Shown in pieces: positions 42,188-50,480 of a DNA stretch of 64,000 bases. The stretch is taken from NCBI GenBank assembly GCA_963742925.1, contig CAVUNV010000002.1, forward strand, positions 98,445 to 162,444. The letters run 5' to 3'. The stretch's first letter is position 1, and each line of letters begins with the position of its first letter. The DNA comes from PALSA-612 sp963742925. Lineage in GTDB: Bacteria > Actinomycetota > Thermoleophilia > Gaiellales > Gaiellaceae. Below the pieces are notes generated by a model that was not told the DNA's origin, searched no databases, and was given only the letters and a program-made list of their open reading frames with translations. The position numbers and the translations under genes were made by a program.

Positions 42188-43030
42188 ATGATCGTTCGCA
42201 TCTGGGGTTGTCGGGGCTCGCTGGCGACGCCGGGTCCGGAAACGCTGCGCTACGGCGGCAACACGTCCTGTGTCGAGGTCGAGTGTGACGACGGCACCCG
42301 GATCATCCTCGATGCGGGGACCGGCATCCGCGTGCTCGGCCGCCGGCCGAGGGCCGACGGCTCGGGGCCGATCCACCTCTGTCTCACCCACCTCCACCTC
42401 GACCACATCGAGGGGATGGGCTTCTTCGCGCCGATCTACGACCCGGAGACCGAGGTGCACGTCTGGGGCCCGCCCTCGTCCGTGCGCAGTCTCGACGAGC
42501 GGCTGGCGCGATATCTGTCGGCACCGCTCTTCCCCGTCGAGCTCGGCGACCTGCCGGCGACATTTGCCTTCCACGACGTCGGAGACGAGCCCTGGGAGAT
42601 CGGAAGCGCACGGTTGCAGGCGGCGCCGATCTCGCATCCGGGCGCGACGCTCGGCTACCGGATCGAGGCGGACGGCACCTCAGTCGCCTACCTCCCCGAT
42701 CACGAGCCCGCTGTCGGCGTCGAGCTCGACAACCTGACGAGCGACTGGATCTCCGGCTTCGGACTGGCGGAAGGCGTGGATCTGCTCATCCACGACGCGC
42801 AGTACACGGATGCGGAGTACGTCAGCCACGTCGGGTGGGGCCACTCGAGCATCTCGCAGGCGCTCTCGTTCGGGGCGATGACCGGTGCCGGTCGACTGCT
42901 GCTCTTCCACCACGACCCGGTGCACTCGGACGAGGATCTCGATCTGCACCAGGCCAGGGCCCGCGAGCTCTGGCAGGGCGACGGGGCCCCACCAGAGCTC
43001 GCGTTCGAGGGCATGGAGCTACGGGTCTAG
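42188..43030 (+). CDS. Metallo-beta-lactamase-fold hydrolase
   Basis: A 280-residue MBL-fold protein. The start VRIWGCRGSLATPGPETLRYGGNTSCVEV (in segments) is typical of the ribonuclease Z/phosphorylcholine-esterase branch. The metal-binding motif is HLHLDH near residue 70, with further ligands in ISHPGATLGYRI, YLPDHE, LIHDAQYTDAEY and LFHHDP. Likely a zinc- or Mn-dependent phosphodiesterase acting on nucleotide or cyclic-nucleotide substrates (inference from the branch). ATG 42188 yields the conserved N-terminus. Confidence 0.82.
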   Translation: MIVRIWGCRGSLATPGPETLRYGGNTSCVEVECDDGTRIILDAGTGIRVLGRRPRADGSGPIHLCLTHLHLDHIEGMGFFAPIYDPETEVHVWGPPSSVRSLDERLARYLSAPLFPVELGDLPATFAFHDVGDEPWEIGSARLQAAPISHPGATLGYRIEADGTSVAYLPDHEPAVGVELDNLTSDWISGFGLAEGVDLLIHDAQYTDAEYVSHVGWGHSSISQALSFGAMTGAGRLLLFHHDPVHSDEDLDLHQARARELWQGDGAPPELAFEGMELRV

Positions 43031-43043
43031 CCCTGCCGCGGCG

Positions 43044-44120
43044 CTACGAGCCGTTCGTCGCTCGCGGCGTCGGCGGCGTCACGACCGTGAAGTCGACCGA
43101 GTTGTCGTTCGTGTCGTGGCCGTCCGGGTGGCGGGCATCGCTCGAGCCCGGAGCCGAGGTGGCCGGCGGTGCCGGAGCGGGGCTTCCCTCGACGAAGCCG
43201 TTCGACGCTGTCGATCCCCAGGCGACGGAGTCGACGAGTGTCCCGTTTCCGTCCCGCAGGCCGACGCCGCCGGCCGCGGCCGCCAGACCGGTCGCGAACG
43301 ACTGGTCGGCCGCGGGCGGGCCGGTGTAGCCGCTGCCGCCGAACAGGTAGAAGGCACCGGGGGCGAGCATCGTCCCGTTCGGGATCGTGTCGAGCACGGT
43401 GTCGGTACTGCCTGTGGCCGAGCGGTACACGAGCTTCCAGCCCGAAAGGTCGGCGGATGCGGTGCCGGAGTTGACGATCTCGACGAACTCGTTCGCCGCT
43501 GCCCCGGTGACGCCTGTCATGAACTCGTTGATGCGGACGACCGCTTGGCCGTTCGAGGCGACGCACGTGATGATCGCGTGCCGTGCCGAGTCGTACGAGA
43601 TCGCGATCGTGCCCGGTGTCCCTGCGGTGCACGGCAGCCCGTTCAGATCCTCGAACTTCGCGAGGCCCGCTCCGGGGTCGCCCTTCGGGCCGGGTGGGCC
43701 CTGCGCTCCGGCGGGTCCCTGGGCTCCGGCCGCGCCTGGCGGTCCGCCTGGTCCCTGAGCGCCCGCCGGGCCCTGAGCTCCCTGCTGGCCTGCCGGCCCC
43801 TGTGGCCCGGGCGGACCTTGCGCTCCCTGCTGGCCGGCGGGGCCCTGCTCTCCCTTGGGGCCTTGGGAGCCGGCCGGGCCGGTCGCTCCGATCGGTCCCT
43901 GGATGTTCCACGCGATCGGCAGCTCGCGCTTCGTGCATTTCGACGGATCGGAGACCACGCGCAGCACGCCGGTGATCTTCTGCCGGCACGCCTGGATCAC
44001 CGAGCCATCTGCTGCGCTCGTCGCAGCGAGCCCGACCAGCGCGCCCGCACCCGCGAGAACGGCGAAGAGCGCCGCAAGCACGAGCAGCCGGGCGCGTCGA
44101 ACACGGAAAACCTGGGGCAT
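43044..44120 (-). CDS. Collagen-like repeat protein with lamin-tail domain
   Basis: A 358-residue exported protein: signal anchor (about 10-35), then 60-130 filled with collagen Gly-X-Y triplets (GPIGATGPAGSQGPKGEQGP, GPPGPQGPAGQQGAQGP and so on), then a lamin-tail (LTD) immunoglobulin-like domain from about 205 to 330 (RINEFMTGVTG, EFVEIVNSGTASADLSGW, SATGSTDTVLD, YLFGGSGYTG, SVAWGSTASNGFVEG) and a Pro-rich tail. LTD domains occur in extracellular bacterial proteins tied to surface or nucleic-acid binding. ATG 44120 has AAGGAG 7 nt upstream. An array of 11-nt units separates it from the divergent gene. Confidence 0.8.
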   Translation of the reverse strand: MPQVFRVRRARLLVLAALFAVLAGAGALVGLAATSAADGSVIQACRQKITGVLRVVSDPSKCTKRELPIAWNIQGPIGATGPAGSQGPKGEQGPAGQQGAQGPPGPQGPAGQQGAQGPAGAQGPGGPPGAAGAQGPAGAQGPPGPKGDPGAGLAKFEDLNGLPCTAGTPGTIAISYDSARHAIITCVASNGQAVVRINEFMTGVTGAAANEFVEIVNSGTASADLSGWKLVYRSATGSTDTVLDTIPNGTMLAPGAFYLFGGSGYTGPPAADQSFATGLAAAAGGVGLRDGNGTLVDSVAWGSTASNGFVEGSPAPAPPATSAPGSSDARHPDGHDTNDNSVDFTVVTPPTPRATNGS

Positions 44121-44161
44121 AACACTCCTTTCGCTTGGGCTTTCAGTGGTAGCCGCCCAGG

Positions 44162-44205
44162 TGTGCCGTGTCTGTGACCGGTTCGTGACAAGAGTGCAAC
44201 TTTTC
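44162..44205. repeat. 11-nt phased TGTGAC-type array
   Basis: TGTGCCGTGTC, TGTGACCGGTT, CGTGACAAGAG, TGCAACTTTTC at exact 11-nt steps, in the intergenic region between two divergent surface-protein genes. It is the same kind of array as at 8207 and 37440. Confidence 0.6.
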
Positions 44206-44272
44206 GTCCAGTGGCATTGACGCTTCGCGCTCCGTCCTGTTCTCTGACGAGACAACGACAAAGGAGGCGTGC

Positions 44273-45689
44273 GTGGTCAACTTCTCTTCTCGGGATCGGA
44301 CGCGGCGACGGATGTTCTGGAGCGCCGTCTGCATCGTCGCCGGACTGGCAGTCGCGGCTGCGCTGCTCGCGATCACGGGCACCGCGGGTGCGGGCAAGCA
44401 TCGGATCGCCACGGCCGACCAGTTCCTGAAGGCGACGTACCTCCCGATCAAGCTGCGGGCGCCCGGTGACCCGCAGGAAGTGCGGTACGACATCTCCTGC
44501 CTCCCGCCCGACGGCGACGCCGAGGGAGCCGGAGTGTGTGACGGAGGCGGGACGGTGTACTTCCGTGCGGCGAACCTGTCGGCGAGCGTTTCGCTGCAGC
44601 TCGATCCGAATGCGCAGGTCGGCCGGTACGTGGCGGCCGTGCCGTCGAGCATCTGGAACTCGTCGTGGTTCAGCTACTACGCCGTCATCCGCGACAACAC
44701 GACGGGTCGATCGATCGTGCTTCCGCAGGGCGGTGCCGGTGCGCCTCAGCTCAGCTTCTCGATGAACGGATCGACGATCGACCTGGGCTCGCACGTCTTC
44801 GGGTCGACCCGCCCGGCTGCTGCCCGCGTGGCGAGCGTCGGCTGGGGCAGCGGAGCCGGCCAGGTCGGCCTCGAGGGCGGGATCGACATGCCTGCCGGTG
44901 GGGCGTCGTTCGACGTCGACGGCGCCGGGAACGTGTATCTGCTCGACGAGGCGAATTCACGACTGCTCAGGTTCGGCGCCGGAGGTGTCCCGGAGCAGAT
45001 TCCGCTTCCAGGCCTCGTCGGGGTGAAGGGAGATCTGCGCGTCAGTGACGTGTCCGGAACCGCCTACGTGCTGGAGATGGCGAACGCGGGGCAACCACAG
45101 CCGCTGCTGCGTGCGTACACCTTGCAGGGCGGCGTCCTGAGCTCATCTGCGGTGGCGGATATCGCGGCGGCCCAGGTTCGGCTCTCCGGGAGCACGGCCT
45201 ACGTCTCCGAGTATCCGTCCGGCATGTGGGCGCCGGTGCTCCAGAACAACGGGCGGACGGCTGTCGATGGGGCCGATCCAGATGGCGAAGGCGACTCCAG
45301 GTGCGCCCGCCGTCGACGGGGACGTCGTCGTGCTGAGCCTGGGAGACGAGATCCGGATCGGCACCTACGCACCGAACGGAGCCGCGTACCAGTTCGCGAC
45401 CGTCCGGATCACGAGCGCCACTCCCGTCGCAGACATCCAGTTGGCGCAAAAGCTGCCCGGCGGCCGGCTCGTCGTCGTGTTCTCGGTCTACACGGACACG
45501 GATCACGAGTACGAGGTGGCCGTGATCGACCCGACGGGGGCTCTCGTCGACCAGTTCGCGCTGCCCGCGTCCGAGTGGGCCCAGTCGATGCCGCTGTCCC
45601 GCTTCCGGCTCGTCGGCTCGTCGCTCTACGAGCTGGGCTCGACCGACACCGGCGTGTTCGTCGATCGCTACGACCTGGGGGTGAACTAG
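44273..45689 (+). pseudogene. Secreted beta-propeller-like protein, single frameshift
   Basis: Continuous protein of about 471 residues if one base is removed from a GGGG run near 45268-45271: the first frame reads up to QNNGRTAVDG and the other continues PIQMAKATPGAPAVDGDVVV. Signal anchor at 15-40, then a propeller-like region with NHL-type stretches (FDVDGAGNVYLLDEANSRLL, LRVSDVSGTAYVLEM). GTG 44273 is preceded by AAAGGAGG (44259-44266). It is followed without a gap by the NlpC/P60-like gene (ATG directly after TAG). The frameshift may be a homopolymer error rather than a true mutation. Function unknown. Confidence 0.68.
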
Positions 45690-46454
45690 ATGTCAGTCAG
45701 GCGTGACAAGTCGAAGAGAGGCAAGTTCGTCCAGGTGCTGCTGCTCGTGGGCTTCTGCCTCGCGATGGCGTCCACCGCAGCCGCGAGCAGTCGTCATACC
45801 CAGGGGGTTCCCTGGTGGGGCGATCCCCAGGGGTGCTACTACGGCCCGAACTGGAAGTGCTGGGTCTACTCGCACACCGCCGACCAGGGACGAACGAGCT
45901 GCGCAGCCGTCGACATCTCCTACAACCCCGGAAGCGTGGGCCCGTTCGGCTACACGCGCGCGGCGGCCACCGACGTCGCGAACATCGCGATGCAGGAGGG
46001 CTATCAGTGGGCCGGAGGCTGCTACGACAACAGCGATCGGGATCCGACCCCGAACGCCTATCCTCGCGAGACCAAGTCGACGCTGGGCGAAGGGCCCGAC
46101 TGCTCCGGACTCGTCTGGCGCGTCTGGCGCGAGTCGAACTACGCCTATCCGAACAACAACTCGTTCTACTTCTGGCAGCGCTCGATGTACGACCACGGTC
46201 CGTATGACACGAAGGCGTTCAAGTACTCGACAAAAGGGAACGGCGCGCCGCACGTCAAGTACGACAAGTCGAGCATCATCATGATGGACGCTCTCGTCAG
46301 CGATTCCCATATCGCGCTCGAGCAGTTCCAGATCGACAGCGGAAGCGATTTCGTCTGGGAGGCGCTCGGTGAGGCGTACGGGACGGACGAGAACATCGAG
46401 AGCTACCGCGCGCAGACGGCATACAGCGGTGTGCGGCGCCTGGCGTGGGGATGA
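45690..46454 (+). CDS. Secreted NlpC/P60-like cysteine hydrolase
   Basis: A 254-residue exported protein: signal peptide (about 10-33), then a cell-wall amidase-like domain. GEGPDCSGLVWRVW holds the expected catalytic Cys138 of the NlpC/P60/CHAP fold, and the candidate His is H207 in VSDSHIALEQF. The region 47-75 has several Cys that may form disulfides. Family knowledge: cleaves peptidoglycan stem peptides or transfers acyl groups. It follows the preceding propeller gene directly (TAG-ATG) and overlaps the next gene by 4 nt, so the three form one transcription unit. Confidence 0.7.
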   Translation: MSVRRDKSKRGKFVQVLLLVGFCLAMASTAAASSRHTQGVPWWGDPQGCYYGPNWKCWVYSHTADQGRTSCAAVDISYNPGSVGPFGYTRAAATDVANIAMQEGYQWAGGCYDNSDRDPTPNAYPRETKSTLGEGPDCSGLVWRVWRESNYAYPNNNSFYFWQRSMYDHGPYDTKAFKYSTKGNGAPHVKYDKSSIIMMDALVSDSHIALEQFQIDSGSDFVWEALGEAYGTDENIESYRAQTAYSGVRRLAWG

Positions 46455-47140
46455 CCCGGAGCATGGAGCCGAGGTACAGAGGGACGTTCACCGCGTCCCT
46501 CTGCACCCTCGTCCTGACGCTCGCGATCCCTGCGCTCGCGACCGGGTCGGGCGCGGGAGCCCCCGGGCGGCTGATCGACGGATCTGTTCCGCGCGCCGTT
46601 CCGGTGCCGCTTCGAGCCCGGGGCAGCACGTTCGTGATGACCACGGTTCGCGTCAGAAGGGTGCGGGCGATACCGCGCCGTGTCGCAAGCTGTGTTCCGG
46701 GCGAGCGGCTGCCGGGCGCGGAGGCGGTGGTGGAGCGGATCGGGGTCAATGGGCGCGATCTCACGTTTCTCGGGCTCGGGTCGACGATCGAGGGCTGCGA
46801 CCGCAATCCGCACGCAAACGGAACCCCCTGGTGCGGTGGCGCGGGATGGTTGTTCCGGAACGGCCGTGTCTCCGACCCCCGGCTCGTCATCTGCCAGGAG
46901 CGGCACGGGAAGCCCGTGGTCGCGTTCGGCTGGATCAATCCGCTGCCGCGCGCGCAGTGGATCGTCGTCGACCAGCCGGGATTCCGAGAGGTCTACCCGG
47001 TGGCGGGGCGCCTGCCCGTTCGCGTGACGACCGTGTCCGGAATCTCGAGGCGGGAGGGGGTGACGTTCGAGGTCGAGCAGTACGACGCGCGTGGAGTGTC
47101 GCTGGCGCGGAGCTCGGTGACCGCCGCTGTCGCGAGCTGA
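46451..47140 (+). CDS. Secreted hypothetical protein
   Basis: A 229-residue exported protein with a signal peptide (about 10-30) and a mature region with four Cys in conserved-looking positions (VASCVPGERL, EGCDRN, PWCGGAGW, RLVICQERH). No known domain is recognised. ATG 46451 overlaps the previous stop (ATGA). It converges on the DCC gene; only 7 bp separate the two stop codons. Function unknown, probably working at the cell surface with the preceding hydrolase. Confidence 0.6.
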   Translation: MTRSMEPRYRGTFTASLCTLVLTLAIPALATGSGAGAPGRLIDGSVPRAVPVPLRARGSTFVMTTVRVRRVRAIPRRVASCVPGERLPGAEAVVERIGVNGRDLTFLGLGSTIEGCDRNPHANGTPWCGGAGWLFRNGRVSDPRLVICQERHGKPVVAFGWINPLPRAQWIVVDQPGFREVYPVAGRLPVRVTTVSGISRREGVTFEVEQYDARGVSLARSSVTAAVAS

Positions 47141-47147
47141 TGCCGAT

Positions 47148-47528
47148 CTAGGGAAACCGCCGCAGGGCCGGCCCGTCCGGTACGAAGCGTCCCAGCTTGT
47201 CGCGATTGTCGGCGACGAGCCGGTACAGCTGCCCGAGTGGCTTTTCCCGTCGCGACGCCGCATCTGCCAGCCGCTCGTGGCCGAGTGCCCGGAGCAGGTC
47301 GACGCCCGCCGCGGAGCGGGACGAGATCCGTCCGTCCGGCTGGACGAGGTGCCACGACGCCGGTCGCTCCTGCTCGGGAAGCGCGGCCAGGAGTACGTTT
47401 GCAGCCTCGTCGTCGAGCGGCAGCAGCGCGATGCACCGGCGACGGTCGAGGGCCGCGACGCCACGCGCCGCGAAGCGGCAGAGCCGTCAGCCTCCGTCGT
47501 ACAGCAGCACGGGCCTGCGCAACTCCAC
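47148..47528 (-). CDS. DCC (DUF393) thiol-disulfide oxidoreductase with in-frame TGA at the redox Cys: candidate selenoprotein
   Basis: Frame from GTG 47528 to TAG 47148 encodes 126 residues of the DCC family: RPVLLYDGG-U-RLCRFAARG, LLPLDDEAANVLLAALP, SWHLVQPDGR and the diagnostic C-terminus YRLVADNRDKLGRFVPDGP. The family motif DGxCxxC is intact except that its first Cys codon is TGA (47489-47487), giving DGG-U-RLC with the second Cys as TGC (residue 17). selD is in the same window. A stem of GCCGC/GCGGC starting 8 nt after the TGA, with a G-rich apical loop at about +19 to +26, fits a loose bacterial SECIS. Alternatives are a TGC-to-TGA sequence error or a pseudogene. No other stop interrupts the frame. 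Confidence 0.65.
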
Positions 47529-47567
47529 GCGCCCATTCTGCCCGGCTCACACACCTAGACTGACCGC

Positions 47568-48167
47568 GTGTCGCATGTGATCGAGCACCACCAGTCCTGG
47601 GCGTACGTCCTGCTGTTCTTGCTGGTCGGGGCCGAGTCGGCCGGGGTGCCGCTGCCGGGCGAGACCGCGCTCGTGGCATCGGGCGTGCTCGCATCGCAGG
47701 GGAAGCTGAACATCGTCGCCGTGATCGCCATCGCCTCGTTCGCGGCGATCCTCGGCGACAACTGCGGCTACTGGATCGGCAGAAAGGGCGGCCGGGAACT
47801 GCTCGATCGCTGGTCGTTCGTGAGCAAGCACTGGCAGAAGGTGCTGCCGCGGGCTGAGCGGATCTTCGCCAAGCACGGCGGCAAGACCGTGTTCTTCGGC
47901 CGCTTCGTCGCCATCCTGCGCATCACGGCCGCCTGGATGGCCGGCATCTCCCACATGCCCTGGGGGCGGTTCCTGGTCTTCAACGCGGCCGGGGGCATCC
48001 TCTGGGCGACGCTGGTCGGGCTCGTCGCCTACTACGTCGGCCAGGCCGCAGCGACCGCGATCGCAACGTACGGCCTGTACGCGGCCGGGGTCATCGTCGT
48101 CGTGGTGATCGGCGTGGTGCTCGGCCTGCGCTGGTGGGAGCGGCGCATGATCGCGGACGAGAGCTAG
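47568..48167 (+). CDS. DedA family membrane protein
   Basis: A 199-residue polytopic membrane protein with the DedA/SNARE-associated pattern: FLLVGAESAGVPLPGETALVASGVLASQG, GDNCGYWIGRKGGRELL and the conserved FFGRFVAILRITAAWMAGISHMPWGRFLVFNAAGGILWA (shown in segments). Family knowledge: undecaprenyl-phosphate or phospholipid flippases/scramblases needed for envelope recycling. GTG 47568 stands 6 nt behind TAGACT (47556-47561), a leaderless start. It diverges from the DCC gene across 39 bp. Confidence 0.88.
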   Translation: MSHVIEHHQSWAYVLLFLLVGAESAGVPLPGETALVASGVLASQGKLNIVAVIAIASFAAILGDNCGYWIGRKGGRELLDRWSFVSKHWQKVLPRAERIFAKHGGKTVFFGRFVAILRITAAWMAGISHMPWGRFLVFNAAGGILWATLVGLVAYYVGQAAATAIATYGLYAAGVIVVVVIGVVLGLRWWERRMIADES

Positions 48168-48195
48168 GGAGGGCCTGCCGCCGGCTCCGGCTACC

Positions 48196-49332
48196 ATGGC
48201 CGGTCGGGTGGGTCGTTCGTTCGCCGGCAGCGTCTGTCGCCTCCTCGCTGTCGCCGTCCTGATCGCGGCGGCGCTCGGGGCAGCGTCCGCGTCGCCTGCC
48301 ACGCGGGCTGCGGCGAGGGTGACCATCTTCGGAGACTCGGCGGCCGAGGTTCTCGACTACGTGCCCGATGCGAAGCAGTACATCGGGCAGGGGCTCGACG
48401 TGAACTGGCAGTTGAAGGTCTGCCGCCGGCTCGTCCAGCTGAGCTGTCCGTACCAGGACGTGCGCCCGCCGACGGTGCTCGACGTCGTGCAGGCATCGGC
48501 GAAGGGAGGGCTCGGCACGATCGCCGTCGTCGACGTCGGATACAACGACTACGTCGACCAGTACCAGAGCGACATGGACGCCGTGATCAGGGCGCTGATC
48601 GCCAAGGGCGTCACGCACGTCATCTGGACGACCCTGCACGAGGTCCGCGACGACTACCGGAACATCAACGCCACGATCCGGTCCGAGGCGGCGAAGTGGC
48701 CACAGGTCGCGATCGCGGACTGGAACGCGGCCGGCCAGGGTCAGGGCTGGTTCAACTCCGACGGCATCCATCTGAACTCGGCGGGCGCCTGGGGACTCGC
48801 GAGGCTCCTGCGTCCGCTGATCCTCACGGCCTGCGTCGACCCCTGCCAGCCCCCGCCGCCGGTCTCTGCTCCGGCTCCCTCGTTCGTGATCAGGGCGAGC
48901 GCCACGCAGATCAAGATCGGCCCGTACACGGCCTGGAGGCCACCGCTGCGCGGGACGCTCGCTCAGGCGACGGCCGCGTTCGGGCCCGCGACGAGCTGCC
49001 GCCTCCTGATCGGCAGGAAGAGTCGCGCCGTGTGGCCGACGCTCGGCCTCGCCATGCAGTTCATTGCCGCGCATGGCAGCGTGTGCTCGACGGCCGCGGG
49101 GGTACTCGTGCAGACGCTGACCATGACCGGTGCCCGCTGGAGGACCTCGAACGGCCTCACCGTCGGCGATCCGGTGTCGAAGCTCCAGCTGCTCTACCCG
49201 ACGGCGGCCGCGCACTCGTCGAGCTACTGGCTCGTGAAGTCGGACCGCGCCCGCAACCATGCACTGTTCGCGGCCGTCATCCGGGGCGGGCGGGTATCGG
49301 CCTTCTCCCTGGCGGTTCGAGTCGCGCCCTGA
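48196..49332 (+). CDS. Secreted SGNH/GDSL-family hydrolase-like protein
   Basis: A 378-residue exported protein with signal peptide (about 5-38). SGNH blocks are visible: block I VTIFGDSAAEVLD, block III VVDVGYNDYVDQ with the Asn, block V DGIHLNSAGAWGL with Asp and His. The C-terminal part (about 230-378) is a beta-rich region, typical of O-acetyl-sugar esterases or transferases. It may act on cell-envelope polysaccharide. It overlaps the sugar-transferase gene, which supports an exopolysaccharide role (inference). Confidence 0.72.
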   Translation: MAGRVGRSFAGSVCRLLAVAVLIAAALGAASASPATRAAARVTIFGDSAAEVLDYVPDAKQYIGQGLDVNWQLKVCRRLVQLSCPYQDVRPPTVLDVVQASAKGGLGTIAVVDVGYNDYVDQYQSDMDAVIRALIAKGVTHVIWTTLHEVRDDYRNINATIRSEAAKWPQVAIADWNAAGQGQGWFNSDGIHLNSAGAWGLARLLRPLILTACVDPCQPPPPVSAPAPSFVIRASATQIKIGPYTAWRPPLRGTLAQATAAFGPATSCRLLIGRKSRAVWPTLGLAMQFIAAHGSVCSTAAGVLVQTLTMTGARWRTSNGLTVGDPVSKLQLLYPTAAAHSSSYWLVKSDRARNHALFAAVIRGGRVSAFSLAVRVAP

Positions 49333-49964
49333 CCGACCTGGTCCCATACCCGGCCCTCAAGAGCCTGACCGACAAGGCGCTGAGCGCCCTCATGCTCTTG
49401 CTCGTCTCGCCGCTCGCGCTCGTCGTCTACGCGGCCATGACGGCCGACATGCTGCTCGTGCCGCGCGACCGGGGCCCCTTCCTCCATCGCGAGCGGCGCA
49501 TCTCCCGCGGACGCGAGTTCGACCTGCTCAAGTTCAGGACGCTTCGCGCCGACGTGCTCGCCGGGCTCGGCGTCGACGACTACGTCCGCATTCCGGAGGC
49601 CGACCCGGACAACCTGACCCGCGCCGGAAATTTGTTGAAGCGCTGGTATCTGGACGAGCTGCCCCAGCTCGTGAACATCCTGCGGGGCGATATGAGCCTC
49701 GTCGGCCCACGACCCTGGCCCGCCGTGATGGTCCGTGCGCAGGTCGCGAACGGACACGACTACCGCAACCTCGTCCAGGCAGGGTGGACAGGCCCGGCCC
49801 AGGTGACGAAAGGCACGCCAGACCCGGTCAGCTACACCGAACTCGACCTCGGCTACGTCGAGGCCTGCCGGACCTGGAGCGCACGACGGCTCGCCGGGTA
49901 CGACCTCGGCATCCTCGTCCAGACAGCGCGGGTGATCCTGCGTGGAGAAGGCCTGCAGTACTAG
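49329..49964 (+). CDS. Bacterial sugar transferase (polyprenyl-phosphate glycosyl-1-phosphate transferase), apparent CTG start
   Basis: A roughly 211-residue monotopic phosphoglycosyl transferase (WcaJ/PglC superfamily). The membrane re-entrant helix region is ALSALMLLLVSPLALVVYAAM; catalytic-domain motifs follow: FDLLKFRTLRAD, NLLKRWYLDELPQLVNILRGD and MSLVGPRPWP. It initiates glycan assembly by placing a sugar phosphate on undecaprenyl phosphate. No ATG/GTG precedes the membrane segment; CTG 49329 overlaps the preceding TGA as CTGA and is the likely start. It is part of the unit with the SGNH hydrolase. Confidence 0.78.
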   Translation: MTDLVPYPALKSLTDKALSALMLLLVSPLALVVYAAMTADMLLVPRDRGPFLHRERRISRGREFDLLKFRTLRADVLAGLGVDDYVRIPEADPDNLTRAGNLLKRWYLDELPQLVNILRGDMSLVGPRPWPAVMVRAQVANGHDYRNLVQAGWTGPAQVTKGTPDPVSYTELDLGYVEACRTWSARRLAGYDLGILVQTARVILRGEGLQY

Positions 49965-49974
49965 CCTCCGCAGG

Positions 49975-50357
49975 ATGGACACGGCCGCCGCAGTCCAGCG
50001 CTGGATCGACGGTTGGGGGCGCGGGTGGTCGACTCACGACCCGGAGCCCATCGCGGCTCTCTACGCGCCGACGCAGTCTTCGTCTCGCACCCGTTCCGCG
50101 ACTCGCAGGCGCCGGGCGACTACGTCGCGTGGGCGTTCAGCGACGAGGACGAGGCGGAGGTTCGCTTCGGCGAGCCCGTCGTCGGCGACGGTTGCGCGAG
50201 TGTCGAGTACTGGGCTCTGCTCCGCTCCGGCAGGCGCGAGCAGACGCTGGCCGGCGTTTCCATGATCCGCTTTGGTGCCGACGGCCGCGTGGCCGAGCAG
50301 CGGGACTACTGGGCGATGGAAGACGGTCGCCGCGAGCCCCCGCCCGGCTGGCGCTAG
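49975..50357 (+). pseudogene. SnoaL/NTF2-like protein, single frameshift
   Basis: Begins ATG 49975 (VQRWIDGWGRGWSTHDPEPI, AALYAP) and continues after a shift near 50073 as DAVFVSHPFRDSQAPGDYVAW and MIRFGADGRVAEQRDYWAMEDG, giving about 127 residues. The shift is equivalent to one missing base (length leaves remainder 2). NTF2-like folds bind or isomerise small molecules; function here unknown. It may be a sequence error instead of a true pseudogene. Confidence 0.65.
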
Positions 50358-50480
50358 TCCTGCGGCGCTTCTCGAGTACGGCTGGCCGCACCCCGAGACC
50401 CCTGGCAGCCGCATGGCCACCCGGCGCTCCGGCCGCGACGCTGTGCCCGTACACAGCGACGACTCTGGAAGGAGCCAGCC

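Noticed and set aside
43580..43900. Tandem nucleotide repeat as an independent element
   Set aside because: The periodicity is the coding sequence of the collagen Gly-X-Y triplets.
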